From Cytobacillus horneckiae (GTDB lineage: Bacteria > Bacillota > Bacilli > Bacillales > Cytobacillaceae), in contig NZ_PISD01000001.1 of NCBI RefSeq assembly GCF_002835735.1, positions 1-64,000 of the forward strand: a DNA stretch of 64,000 bases, read 5' to 3'. The notes below the pieces were generated by a model. That model ran no database searches, was not told the origin of the DNA, and saw only the letters and a list, made by a program, of their open reading frames with translations. Made by a program: the position numbers and the translations under genes. Position 1 is the first letter of the stretch. Every line of letters begins with the position of its first letter. Shown piece by piece: positions 1 through 8,042 of this stretch.

Positions 1-12
1 ACGTTGCCGGGC
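1..12 (+). rRNA. 5S rRNA, 3' end only (partial)
   Basis: The first twelve bases (ACGTTGCCGGGC) resemble the 3' terminus of a Bacillus-type 5S rRNA. They sit directly before a tRNA array, which is where 5S lies when such arrays follow an rRNA operon. The rest of the gene is outside the window, so this rests on a very short match and on context. Confidence 0.5.
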
Positions 13-21
13 ATACATATT

Positions 22-97
22 GGAGGATTAGCTCAGCTGGGAGAGCATCTGCCTTACAAGCAGAGGGTCGGCGGTTCGATCCCGTCATCCTCCACCA
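22..97 (+). tRNA. tRNA-Val (TAC)
   Basis: Complete cloverleaf with acceptor GGAGGAT/ATCCTCC, anticodon TAC in a seven-base loop, T-loop GGTTCGATC and encoded CCA. It is the first gene of a 21-tRNA array whose order matches B. subtilis trnB. Confidence 0.97.
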
Positions 98-125
98 TTT
101 AATTTTTTTGATTTTTTAGGAAAAT

Positions 126-201
<76 letters not shown>

Positions 202-220
202 TTTTTTAATTTTTAAGCAC

Positions 221-296
221 GAGCCATTAGCTCAGTTGGTAGAGCATCTGACTTTTAATCAGAGGGTCGAAGGTTCGAGTCCTTCATGGCTCACCA
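221..296 (+). tRNA. tRNA-Lys (TTT)
   Basis: Cloverleaf with acceptor GAGCCAT/ATGGCTC, anticodon TTT and encoded CCA. Its U34 wobble base is a known substrate class for the ytqA/ytqB modification pair at 47890-49424. Confidence 0.97.
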
Positions 297-306
297 TTTA
301 AATATT

Positions 307-391
307 GCGGGTGTGGCGGAATTGGCAGACGCACTAGACTTAGGATCTAGCGCCGCAAGGCGTGGGGGTTCGACTCCCTTCACCCGCACCA
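307..391 (+). tRNA. tRNA-Leu (TAG)
   Basis: Class II tRNA of 85 bases with a long variable arm. Acceptor GCGGGTG/CACCCGC, anticodon TAG, encoded CCA. Confidence 0.97.
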
Positions 392-406
392 TTTCTATTT
401 AAATAT

Positions 407-481
407 GCGGAAGTAGTTCAGTGGTAGAACATCACCTTGCCAAGGTGGGGGTCGCGGGTTCGAATCCCGTCTTCCGCTCCA
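407..481 (+). tRNA. tRNA-Gly (GCC)
   Basis: Cloverleaf with acceptor GCGGAAG/CTTCCGC, anticodon GCC and encoded CCA. A second glycine tRNA (TCC) follows at 1690. Confidence 0.97.
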
Positions 482-496
482 TTGTATCCTATATAA

Positions 497-585
497 GCCG
501 GGGTGGCGGAACTGGCAGACGCACAGGACTTAAAATCCTGCGGTAGGTGACTACCGTACCGGTTCGATTCCGGTCCTCGGCACCA
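497..585 (+). tRNA. tRNA-Leu (TAA)
   Basis: Class II tRNA of 89 bases with a long variable arm. Acceptor GCCGGGG/CCTCGGC (one G-U pair), anticodon TAA, encoded CCA. Confidence 0.97.
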
Positions 586-607
586 TTTTCATAATCTAAA
601 TGATAAT

Positions 608-681
608 GCGCCCGTAGCTCAATTGGATAGAGCGTTTGACTACGGATCAAAAGGTTAGGGGTTCGACTCCTCTCGGGCGCG
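608..681 (+). tRNA. tRNA-Arg (ACG)
   Basis: Cloverleaf with acceptor GCGCCCG/CGGGCGC and discriminator G. The anticodon ACG is the usual substrate for A34-to-inosine deamination. The gene is followed by TAT, so CCA is not encoded and must be added by the nucleotidyltransferase. Confidence 0.96.
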
Positions 682-688
682 TATGTAT

Positions 689-765
689 CGGGAAGTAGCT
701 CAGCTTGGTAGAGCACTTGGTTTGGGACCAAGGGGTCGCAGGTTCGAATCCTGTCTTCCCGACCA
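689..765 (+). tRNA. tRNA-Pro (TGG)
   Basis: Cloverleaf with acceptor CGGGAAG/CTTCCCG, anticodon TGG and encoded CCA. It starts seven bases after the arginine tRNA, so the two need precise RNase P and 3' processing. Confidence 0.97.
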
Positions 766-776
766 TGAATACTTTT

Positions 777-852
777 GGGGCCTTAGCTCAGCTGGGAGAG
801 CGCCTGCTTTGCACGCAGGAGGTCAGCGGTTCGATCCCGCTAGGCTCCACCA
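777..852 (+). tRNA. tRNA-Ala (TGC)
   Basis: Cloverleaf starting GGGGCCT, anticodon TGC, encoded CCA. Ninth gene of the array. Confidence 0.97.
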
Positions 853-877
853 TTTATTTTATAATAAATATGATTTT

Positions 878-954
878 GGCGGTGTAGCTCAGCTGGCTAG
901 AGCGTACGGTTCATACCCGTGAGGTCGGGGGTTCGATCCCCTCCGCCGCTACCA
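878..954 (+). tRNA. tRNA-Met (CAT), elongator
   Basis: Cloverleaf with acceptor GGCGGTG pairing to CGCCGCT through two G-U pairs; anticodon CAT; encoded CCA. I call it elongator because a separate gene at 1341 has the initiator hallmarks and this one lies at the trnB elongator position. Confidence 0.9.
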
Positions 955-968
955 TATATCATGTACCT

Positions 969-1045
969 GGACCTTTAGCTCAGCTGGTTAGAGCAGACGG
1001 CTCATAACCGTCCGGTCGTAGGTTCGAGTCCTACAAGGTCCACCA
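969..1045 (+). tRNA. tRNA-Ile2 (CAT, lysidine-dependent)
   Basis: Cloverleaf with acceptor GGACCTT/AAGGTCC, anticodon CAT, encoded CCA. Sequence and position between Met and Ser in the trnB order point to the minor isoleucine tRNA whose C34 is converted to lysidine by TilS so that it reads AUA. The CAT anticodon alone would mislabel it as methionine. Confidence 0.85.
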
Positions 1046-1059
1046 TTTTCATTTAAGAC

Positions 1060-1152
1060 GGAGGAATACCCAAGTCCGGCTGAAGGGATCGGTCTTGAAA
1101 ACCGACAGGGGTGTTAAAGCCCGCGGGGGTTCGAATCCCTCTTCCTCCGCCA
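1060..1152 (+). tRNA. tRNA-Ser (TGA)
   Basis: Class II tRNA of 93 bases with a long variable arm. Acceptor GGAGGAA/TTCCTCC, anticodon TGA, encoded CCA. It precedes the only irregular spacer of the array. Confidence 0.96.
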
Positions 1153-1181
1153 TTTTATTTGAAAATACATTTGGAGAAGGG

Positions 1182-1213
1182 CTCCATAAATAATATTGTC
1201 ACGGGGTGGAGCA
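1182..1213 (+). repeat. Partial duplicate of tRNA-fMet 5' end and leader
   Basis: These 32 bases repeat 1323-1354 with a single mismatch (A1201 versus G1342). They cover 18 bases of leader plus the first 14 bases of the initiator tRNA. After this point the copy diverges into unrelated sequence, so no cloverleaf can form. The motif TGGAGCA occurs again at 1306-1312 and once more within the intact gene, so the 141-bp unit probably arose by duplication or insertion at short repeats. It lengthens the Ser-fMet spacer to 188 bases. Confidence 0.85.
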
Positions 1214-1340
1214 ACGAGCGAATCATCTATGATTTTGCTGCGAGTTGTTTCGACGCATAAGCTTCCTTGAGATTACTTGCAGAGGAAGAAACAGAAAGCT
1301 ATGCATGGAGCATAAATAAAAACTCCATAAATAATATTGT

Positions 1341-1414
<74 letters not shown>

Positions 1415-1417
1415 TCT

Positions 1418-1494
1418 GGTCCGGTAGTTCAGTTGGTTAGAATGCCTGCCTGTCACGCAGGAGGTCGCGGGTTCGAGTCCCGTCCGGACCGCCA
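1418..1494 (+). tRNA. tRNA-Asp (GTC)
   Basis: Cloverleaf with acceptor GGTCCGG/CCGGACC, discriminator G, anticodon GTC and encoded CCA. Only three bases separate it from tRNA-fMet. Confidence 0.97.
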
Positions 1495-1510
1495 TTTTTT
1501 TATTACATAT

Positions 1511-1586
1511 GGCTCAGTAGCTCAGTCGGTAGAGCAAAGGACTGAAAATCCTTGTGTCGGCGGTTCGATTCCGTCCTGAGCCACCA
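1511..1586 (+). tRNA. tRNA-Phe (GAA)
   Basis: Cloverleaf with acceptor GGCTCAG/CTGAGCC, anticodon GAA and encoded CCA. Confidence 0.97.
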
Positions 1587-1602
1587 TTTAAACTCCAATG
1601 AT

Positions 1603-1679
1603 GGCGGTTGTGGCGAAGTGGTTAACGCATCGGATTGTGGTTCCGACATTCGTGGGTTCGATTCCCATCAGCCGCCCCA
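1603..1679 (+). tRNA. tRNA-His (GTG)
   Basis: Cloverleaf with anticodon GTG and encoded CCA. The extra 5' G at position -1 (base 1603) can pair with discriminator C (1676), the identity element for histidine. Confidence 0.96.
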
Positions 1680-1689
1680 TATAAATTTT

Positions 1690-1763
1690 GCGGGTGTAGT
1701 TTAGTGGTAAAACCTCAGCCTTCCAAGCTGATGATGAGGGTTCGATTCCCTTCACCCGCTCCA
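1690..1763 (+). tRNA. tRNA-Gly (TCC)
   Basis: Cloverleaf with acceptor GCGGGTG/CACCCGC, anticodon TCC and encoded CCA. Second glycine isoacceptor of the array. Confidence 0.97.
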
Positions 1764-1768
1764 AATAG

Positions 1769-1845
<77 letters not shown>

Positions 1846-1859
1846 TTATTTTATCCTAT

Positions 1860-1934
1860 TCCGCAGTAGCTCAGTGGTAGAGCATTCGGCTGTTAACCGA
1901 ACGGTCGTAGGTTCGAATCCTACCTGCGGAGCCA
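1860..1934 (+). tRNA. tRNA-Asn (GTT)
   Basis: Cloverleaf with acceptor TCCGCAG/CTGCGGA, discriminator G, anticodon GTT and encoded CCA. Confidence 0.97.
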
Positions 1935-1938
1935 TAAT

Positions 1939-2029
1939 GGGGAAGTACTCAAGTGGCTGAAGAGGCGCCCCTGCTAAGGGTGTAGGTCGGGCAACCGGCG
2001 CGAGGGTTCAAATCCCTCCTTCTCCGCCA
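1939..2029 (+). tRNA. tRNA-Ser (GCT)
   Basis: Class II tRNA of 91 bases. Acceptor GGGGAAG/CTTCTCC (one G-U pair), anticodon GCT, long variable arm, encoded CCA. It starts four bases after tRNA-Asn. Confidence 0.97.
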
Positions 2030-2038
2030 TTATATTTA

Positions 2039-2110
2039 GGCCCCTTGGTCAAGCGGTTAAGACACCGCCCTTTCACGGCGGTAACACGGGTTCGAATCCC
2101 GTAGGGGTCA
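2039..2110 (+). tRNA. tRNA-Glu (TTC)
   Basis: Cloverleaf with acceptor GGCCCCT/AGGGGTC, anticodon TTC and discriminator A. CCA is not encoded. Last gene of the array, followed at once by a terminator. Confidence 0.97.
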
Positions 2111-2113
2111 TAC

Positions 2114-2148
2114 AAAAAAGCTGTCAACTTATAGTTGGCAGCTTTTTT
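2114..2148 (+). terminator. Terminator of the tRNA array
   Basis: A hairpin (AAAAAAGCTG... paired with ...CAGCTTTTTT) begins four bases after tRNA-Glu and ends in a T run. It closes the rRNA/tRNA transcript. Confidence 0.9.
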
Positions 2149-2345
2149 GTATGCATTTTATTGAGAGCATACGGTATAAACAAAATCGTTTATTGATGAA
2201 TCTTGTTCTAAAATGAGGAATAATCACTGCATCTATCATAATTTGTCAAAATATTTTTAATATTTAACAAGGAGTTTTGAATCTTCAACTTGAATATTAC
2301 AGAAAAAGCCCATTCTGCAGTAAGGAGGAGGAGAAAAGAGTAAGT

Positions 2346-4241
2346 ATGAATACTGTATTTCCTACAGACTATCAGTTGCATTTGTTTCATGAAGGTAATT
2401 TATATGAAGGATATAGGTTTTTTGGTTCACATATTCTAAAAGGAGGTTCTGAAGTTAAAACTCGCTTCTGTGTATGGGCCCCGAATGCTAGCTGTGTCCG
2501 CCTAGTTGGAGATTTTAATCATTGGAATGGAGCGGAATATGAGCTACAGAGAATTAACAGTGAAGGTGTTTGGTGCATCTACATAGAACAGGATTTATGT
2601 GGGGAGTTGTATAAATATGAAATCATTACAAATAATGGCGAAAGGTTATTAAAAGCCGATCCATATGCCTTTTTATCAGAAGTAAGACCAAAAACTGCCT
2701 CGATTGTCCACTCGTTAGATAACTACCAATGGAAAGATTCGAAATGGTTAAGAAATAAAGAAAATAAGAATCTCCTCAAAGAGCCTCTCCTCATTTATGA
2801 GGTTCATCTAGGTTCATGGAAAAAGAAAGCTGGCGAACTTTTAACATATAGAGAGTTAGCCGATGACCTCATACCATACGTAAAAGACCATGGTTTTACT
2901 CATGTCGAGTTTTTGCCAGTGGTTGAGCACCCACTCGACATTTCCTGGGGGTACCAAGGGACTGGATATTTTTCAGCGACTAGCAGATATGGAAAACCTG
3001 AAGATTTGATGTTCCTAATTGATCAATGCCATCAAAACAATATTGGTGTAATACTTGATTGGGTTCCAGGCCATTTTTGCAAGGATGATCAAGGGCTATA
3101 CCGATTTGATGGAAGCTACCTATATGATTATGAAACAGCAGAGGATAGAGAAAATTGGGTTTGGGGAACAGCGAACTATAATCTAGCAAGAAATGAAGTA
3201 AGAAGTTTCCTTATATCAAATGCTATTTTCTGGATGGATAAATACCATATTGATGGTTTTAGAGTTGACGCCGTTTCGAATATTATTTATTGGCCAAATC
3301 ATAGCAGGCGTGAGAATCCATTCGGCATTCAATTTCTCCGGCAACTAAATAAGGCTGTATTCCAATATGATCCGTCATTCTTAATGATGGCAGAGGATTC
3401 GACTGATTGGCCGCAAGTCACCTCTCCTATCCATTATGGAGGGCTTGGGTTCAACTATAAATGGAATATGGGCTGGATGAATGACGTTCTCGCATATATG
3501 GAAACACATCCTCATGAACGTCCTAGATATCATAATAAAATGACGTTTTCACTCATGTATGCTTTCTCTGAAAACTTTATTTTGCCGTTGTCGCATGATG
3601 AAGTCGTCCATGGGAAAAAATCACTCCTGGACAAGATGCCGGGGGATTATTGGCAAAAATTTGCCCAATATCGATTGTTGCTCGGATTTATGATGGCTCA
3701 TCCTGGAAAAAAGCTTCTCTTTATGGGGTTTGAGCTTGGACAGTTTGCAGAATGGAAGGATAAAGAAGAATTAGATTGGCATTTATTAAAATATGAAATG
3801 CATGCAAAAACGAATCATTATGTGAAGAACTTAATAAAGTTATATAAACGTTCAAAATCCTTGTATGAACTAGACCATGTTTCTGAGGGATTTGAATGGA
3901 TAGATGCCAACAATCAAAATCAATCTATATTCTCATTTATCCGCACAGGCTTAGAAAAAGACGATCTGTTAATTGTAGTATGCAATTTTTCAGCAGAAAT
4001 GTTTGAGGATTACACGATTGGTGTTCCAAAGGAGGGCACATACCGGGAGATTTTTAATAGTGATAAGGAAGAGTTTGGCGGTTCTAATTGCATAAATAAA
4101 AAGGTGCTAAAGGCAGAGGAAAAAGCATTTCATGGAAAGCATTTTTCTGTAAAAATGAGAATTCCACCATTTGGAATTTCTATTTTACGCCCTGTAAGAA
4201 AGCGGAAGGAGAGAGGGGAATGGTCAAGAAAAAATGCGTAG
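2346..4241 (+). CDS. glgB: 1,4-alpha-glucan branching enzyme
   Basis: GlgB cuts alpha-1,4-glucan chains and rejoins the pieces through alpha-1,6 bonds to branch glycogen in the cytoplasm. The 631-residue protein has an N-terminal CBM48-type region, then a GH13 barrel with VHLG (153), the nucleophile in DGFRVDAV (Asp308), the acid/base in MMAEDS (Glu350) and LSHDEV (Asp418). Length fits the family. I start at ATG 2346, which follows an AAGGAGGAGGAG-rich Shine-Dalgarno region; a TTG at 2277 would add 23 residues but lies only two bases from its GGAG. It is the first gene of the glg operon and overlaps glgC by 22 bases. Confidence 0.95.
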   Translation: MNTVFPTDYQLHLFHEGNLYEGYRFFGSHILKGGSEVKTRFCVWAPNASCVRLVGDFNHWNGAEYELQRINSEGVWCIYIEQDLCGELYKYEIITNNGERLLKADPYAFLSEVRPKTASIVHSLDNYQWKDSKWLRNKENKNLLKEPLLIYEVHLGSWKKKAGELLTYRELADDLIPYVKDHGFTHVEFLPVVEHPLDISWGYQGTGYFSATSRYGKPEDLMFLIDQCHQNNIGVILDWVPGHFCKDDQGLYRFDGSYLYDYETAEDRENWVWGTANYNLARNEVRSFLISNAIFWMDKYHIDGFRVDAVSNIIYWPNHSRRENPFGIQFLRQLNKAVFQYDPSFLMMAEDSTDWPQVTSPIHYGGLGFNYKWNMGWMNDVLAYMETHPHERPRYHNKMTFSLMYAFSENFILPLSHDEVVHGKKSLLDKMPGDYWQKFAQYRLLLGFMMAHPGKKLLFMGFELGQFAEWKDKEELDWHLLKYEMHAKTNHYVKNLIKLYKRSKSLYELDHVSEGFEWIDANNQNQSIFSFIRTGLEKDDLLIVVCNFSAEMFEDYTIGVPKEGTYREIFNSDKEEFGGSNCINKKVLKAEEKAFHGKHFSVKMRIPPFGISILRPVRKRKERGEWSRKNA

Positions 4242-5359
4242 CTATGCTGCTAGCAGGAGGTAAAGGAAGCAGGCTGAATTCTTTAACAAAAGATTTAGCA
4301 AAGCCTGCTGTTCCATTTGGCGGGAAGTACCGGATTATAGATTTTACATTAAGCAACTGTACAAATTCCGGAATTGATACAGTTGGTGTCCTTACACAAT
4401 ATCAGCCTTTAATTCTCAATTCTTATATAGGGATAGGCAGTGCTTGGGATCTTGATCGCAGAAATGGAGGCGTCACTGTGCTGCCACCATATAGTGAATC
4501 ATCTGAAGTGAAGTGGTATACAGGAACGGCAAGTGCCATCTACCAAAATATTAACTATTTACAGCAATATGATCCTGAATATGTGCTGATTTTATCTGGT
4601 GACCACATTTACAAGATGAATTATGATTTAATGCTAGACCACCATATTGATAAAGATGCCGATGCGACCATTTCTGTCATAGAAGTGCCATGGCATGAAG
4701 CAAGCAGATTTGGCATTATGAATACGAACGAACAGCTGGATATTTTAGAGTTTGAGGAAAAACCAAGCGAACCTAAAAATAATTTAGCTTCAATGGGAAT
4801 ATATATTTTTAAATGGTCAGTGCTTAATCAAATGCTTGAGCGCGATAATCAAAATCCTCATTCTGACCATGATTTTGGAAAAGATATTATTCCGATGATG
4901 TTGAATGAAAAGATGAAGCTGGTTGCCTATCCATTTAGCGGCTATTGGAAAGATGTAGGTACGGTTCAAAGCTTATGGGAAGCAAATATGGACTTATTAG
5001 AAGAACAATGTGAACTAAATTTATTTGATTATGATTGGCGGATCTATTCTGTTAATCCTAATCATCCGCCTCAGTATATTTCACCAAATGCTGAAGTCAA
5101 GCAATCATTAATTAATGAGGGCTGCACAATAGAAGGAGATGTCTCAAAGTCTGTTCTTTTCCAAGGGGTAACAATAGGATCAGGTTCCTTCATTAGTGAA
5201 TCAGTTGTCATGCCAAATGCAATCATCGGAAGGAATGTCCTTATTGAAAGGGCAATTGTACCATCCAATACTAACATACCTGATGGAACGATCATTAGGG
5301 CATCAGAGGGAGAAAAAGATGTCATCCTGGTCTCTCAAGAGATGCTTCAAGGTGTTTAA
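4220..5359 (+). CDS. glgC: Glucose-1-phosphate adenylyltransferase, catalytic subunit
   Basis: GlgC makes ADP-glucose and pyrophosphate from ATP and glucose 1-phosphate, the committed step of bacterial glycogen synthesis. The 379-residue protein opens with the nucleotide-binding signature LAGGKGSRL (residues 11-19), keeps [11 protein letters not shown] and FEEKP, and ends in a left-handed beta-helix region. It starts inside the end of glgB, which implies translational coupling. In Bacillus it works with the GlgD paralogue encoded next, so a heteromer is expected. The 206 bases after its stop are unusual for this operon. Confidence 0.95.
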   Translation: MVKKKCVAMLLAGGKGSRLNSLTKDLAKPAVPFGGKYRIIDFTLSNCTNSGIDTVGVLTQYQPLILNSYIGIGSAWDLDRRNGGVTVLPPYSESSEVKWYTGTASAIYQNINYLQQYDPEYVLILSGDHIYKMNYDLMLDHHIDKDADATISVIEVPWHEASRFGIMNTNEQLDILEFEEKPSEPKNNLASMGIYIFKWSVLNQMLERDNQNPHSDHDFGKDIIPMMLNEKMKLVAYPFSGYWKDVGTVQSLWEANMDLLEEQCELNLFDYDWRIYSVNPNHPPQYISPNAEVKQSLINEGCTIEGDVSKSVLFQGVTIGSGSFISESVVMPNAIIGRNVLIERAIVPSNTNIPDGTIIRASEGEKDVILVSQEMLQGV

Positions 5360-5565
5360 TATTCATGTTAATTAAAAAAGGCTATAACTTTAGCGGGGAT
5401 AGGCGCCAAAAGCGGTGATGGGACTACCCGGAGAGGAGAGATAATCAATAGCACCAAAATTAACAAAGCTAAGGAACCTTATTAATGGTGTATCAACCCT
5501 CTTAGTGGCTTTCATACTGGGTTGAATGAGCCAGCTGTGCATTTCAAATACAGGAGGGGATGTAA
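5360..5565 (+). other. Unexplained glgC-glgD spacer, possibly structured RNA
   Basis: This 206-base spacer interrupts an operon whose other genes overlap. CTTTAGC (5388-5394) can pair with GCTAAGG (5468-5474) around about 73 bases. Downstream, TCAACCC (5493-5499) pairs perfectly with GGGTTGA (5519-5525), while TGGCT (5506-5510) in its loop can pair with AGCCA (5529-5533), giving a pseudoknot-like layout just before the glgD Shine-Dalgarno. I match it to no riboswitch class I know. It could instead be a decayed insertion; the 70-codon reading frame on the other strand has no recognisable product. Confidence 0.4.
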
Positions 5566-6594
5566 TTGAATAATCATTTACTTGGTGTGATTGATGCAAC
5601 AACCTATCATGAGGGATTAGATGAACTAACGATTCATCGCTCGTTAGCGGCAGTCCCTTTTGCCGGGAGATATAGATTAATTGATTTTATACTTTCTAAT
5701 ATGGTGAATTCCGGTATAGAAAGTGTGGCCATTTTCCCTAAATATCAATATCGTTCCTTAATGGACCATTTAGGTTCCGGTAAGAACTGGGATTTAAATA
5801 GAAAAAGAGATGGTCTATTCTTTTTTCCTTCTCCAATGCTGGATAGTCCTAATAATGGCATCGGTTCATTTAATCATTTTGCTGCAAATATTGATTACTT
5901 TTATAGAAGCAGTCAGGATTACGCATTAATTGCCAACTGCTTTACTATTTTTAATATGGACTTCACGCCTGTTTTGGAAAGGCATATAAGGGCAGGGTGC
6001 GACATTACGACAATTAATAAAGACGGCCAGCCTTTAGAGATTTACTTAGTTAAAAAATCACTATTAATTAATATGATTCTTTCAAGGGGAGAAACGGGAT
6101 ACTCTTGTATAAGTGACATCGTTTCGGATATCCATCACCCCTATACATTATGTACGTATGAATATACTGGAGCAGCAGTTATGGTAGATTCAGTGCAAAC
6201 ATATTTTCATGCAAGTATGGATCTGTTGAATCCCCCCATTTGGAAAGACCTCTTTTTAATTGAACAGCCTATTTTTACAAAAGTGAAAGATGAACCGCCA
6301 ACAAGGTATTTAAATGGATGCTCTGTTCAAAATTCCATTGTAGCCAATGGATGTCAAATAGAAGGAAAAGTAGAGAATAGTATTATTTCCAGAGGCGTTA
6401 AAATCGGGAAAAATACCATCATAAAAAACTGCATCGTAATGCAAAAGTGTGAAATCCAAGAAGGCTGTGTTTTGGATTCAGTTATTTTAGATAAAGATGT
6501 TAAGGTTGAAAAGGGAACTCATCTGTCAGGAACAGAAACCTCGCCATTCGTAGTTAGAAAAGGTACTGTACAAGGAGCGTTGATGAATTCGTGA
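5566..6594 (+). CDS. glgD: GlgC paralogue, glycogen synthesis regulatory subunit GlgD
   Basis: GlgD (342 residues) keeps the nucleotidyltransferase fold (FAGRYRLIDFILSN around residues 33-46) and a C-terminal beta-helix, but lacks the N-terminal GGKGSRL signature of GlgC. This agrees with the family view that GlgD is poorly active alone and stimulates GlgC. The start is TTG at 5566, preceded by AGGAGGGG at a good distance. Its stop overlaps the glgA start (GTGA), so the two are translationally coupled. The upstream spacer is a possible control point for the GlgC:GlgD ratio; that is inference. Confidence 0.9.
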   Translation: MNNHLLGVIDATTYHEGLDELTIHRSLAAVPFAGRYRLIDFILSNMVNSGIESVAIFPKYQYRSLMDHLGSGKNWDLNRKRDGLFFFPSPMLDSPNNGIGSFNHFAANIDYFYRSSQDYALIANCFTIFNMDFTPVLERHIRAGCDITTINKDGQPLEIYLVKKSLLINMILSRGETGYSCISDIVSDIHHPYTLCTYEYTGAAVMVDSVQTYFHASMDLLNPPIWKDLFLIEQPIFTKVKDEPPTRYLNGCSVQNSIVANGCQIEGKVENSIISRGVKIGKNTIIKNCIVMQKCEIQEGCVLDSVILDKDVKVEKGTHLSGTETSPFVVRKGTVQGALMNS

Positions 6595-8042
6595 AAGTAT
6601 TATTTGCCGTATCAGAATGTGTTCCATTTATAAAATCGGGCGGATTAGCGGATGTTGCCGGATCATTGCCGAAGGAATTAAAGAAGCAAGGGACAGATGT
6701 GCGTGTAATACTGCCGAAGTATGGAACGATTCCGGATGTATTTAAAGATGCTATGATTAAGAAGATTGAGTTTACCGTTAAGGTAGGCTGGCGTGAACAA
6801 TATTGTGCAATTGAAGAATTCGAATATAAAGGGATCACCTTTAATTTTATAGATAATGAATATTACTTTAAACGTGAAAAGCTTTACGGCTATTTTGATG
6901 ATGGAGAGAGGTTCGCTTTTTTTAACCGTGCGGTCCTTGAGTCATTAAACTTTTTAGATTATTATCCAGATATCATTCATTGCCATGATTGGCATACGGG
7001 GATGATTCCATTTTTATTAAAAGTTCAATATCAATGGAAAGCTGGATATGAATTTATTAAAACGGTTTTCACCATTCATAACTTGCAGTTTCAAGGAATT
7101 TTTCCGAAAGATGCTATCCATGACCTCTTTAGTTTAGACTTTGAACATTTCAGAGAAGATCAGCTTAAATTTTATGATTGTATTAATTTTATGAAAGGAG
7201 CGATAGTTGCGGCTGATAAGATAACAACAGTCAGCCCAACCTATCGAGACGAAATATTAACAGATTATTACGGAGAAAAGCTTCATGGACTTTTACAAAA
7301 GAGATCAAGAGATCTTGAAGGAATTTTGAATGGAATAGATGATGAAGTATACCACCCTGAGAAGGATACAATCATCCTCCAGCCTTTTAATTCAAGTGAC
7401 ATCTTACATAAAAAGGCAAATAAGATGTTTTTACAAAAATTATTTGGTCTGCCTGTCCTTAGGAACACGCCATTAGTTGTGATGGTGACAAGAGTAACTA
7501 AACAAAAAGGGATGGATCTCGTAAAAAGAGTTTTCCACGATATGATGGAAGCTGATGTCCAATTTATTTTACTAGGGACAGGTGATAGTGAATTTGAAGA
7601 TTTCTTTAGAGGGATGGAAGCAGCCTATTCTCATAAATGCAAAGCTTATATAGGTTTTAATGAGGATATTGCTCATAAGATCTATGCAGGCGCTGACCTG
7701 TTTTTAATGCCATCAAAGTTTGAGCCATGCGGTTTAGGGCAGTTAATTGCGATGAAATATGGAGCGATTCCGCTTGTTAGAGAAACAGGCGGATTGAATG
7801 ATACGGTCCAGTCTTACAATGAGATTACTGGTGAAGGAAATGGTTTTTCTTTCAAGAACTTTAATGCACATGACATGCTGTTTACATATCGAAGGGCATT
7901 ATCCTTTTATAAGGACAGTAAGGCATGGGCAGAGCTGGTAAAAAGTGCAATGGATATGGACTATAGCTGGGCACAGTCTGCATTTAAATATAACCATCTA
8001 TATGCAAATGTTATCTCTAGGAGTGAGAGCCATGTTTTCTGA
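6591..8042 (+). CDS. glgA: Glycogen synthase (ADP-glucose)
   Basis: GlgA adds glucose from ADP-glucose to the non-reducing end of the glucan chain. The 483-residue GT5 protein has the N-terminal ADP-glucose motif KSGGLADV (residues 15-22) and the C-terminal catalytic segment SKFEPCGLGQ. It starts at GTG 6591, overlapping glgD by four bases, and its last 11 bases overlap glgP. Length is normal for the family. Confidence 0.95.
   Translation: MKVLFAVSECVPFIKSGGLADVAGSLPKELKKQGTDVRVILPKYGTIPDVFKDAMIKKIEFTVKVGWREQYCAIEEFEYKGITFNFIDNEYYFKREKLYGYFDDGERFAFFNRAVLESLNFLDYYPDIIHCHDWHTGMIPFLLKVQYQWKAGYEFIKTVFTIHNLQFQGIFPKDAIHDLFSLDFEHFREDQLKFYDCINFMKGAIVAADKITTVSPTYRDEILTDYYGEKLHGLLQKRSRDLEGILNGIDDEVYHPEKDTIILQPFNSSDILHKKANKMFLQKLFGLPVLRNTPLVVMVTRVTKQKGMDLVKRVFHDMMEADVQFILLGTGDSEFEDFFRGMEAAYSHKCKAYIGFNEDIAHKIYAGADLFLMPSKFEPCGLGQLIAMKYGAIPLVRETGGLNDTVQSYNEITGEGNGFSFKNFNAHDMLFTYRRALSFYKDSKAWAELVKSAMDMDYSWAQSAFKYNHLYANVISRSESHVF

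Noticed and set aside
878-1045. Two adjacent CAT-anticodon tRNAs both as methionine
   Set aside because: The second matches the minor isoleucine tRNA by sequence and by its place in the trnB order, so it is called Ile2.
2277-2345. Longer glgB start at TTG 2277
   Set aside because: The GGAG is only two bases away and the extra 23 residues are not part of the branching enzyme N-terminus; ATG 2346 follows a purine-rich ribosome site.
5390-5602. A 70-codon minus-strand frame in the glgC-glgD spacer
   Set aside because: No ribosome site and no recognisable product; it reads antisense through the start of glgD. The spacer is better viewed as possible RNA structure.
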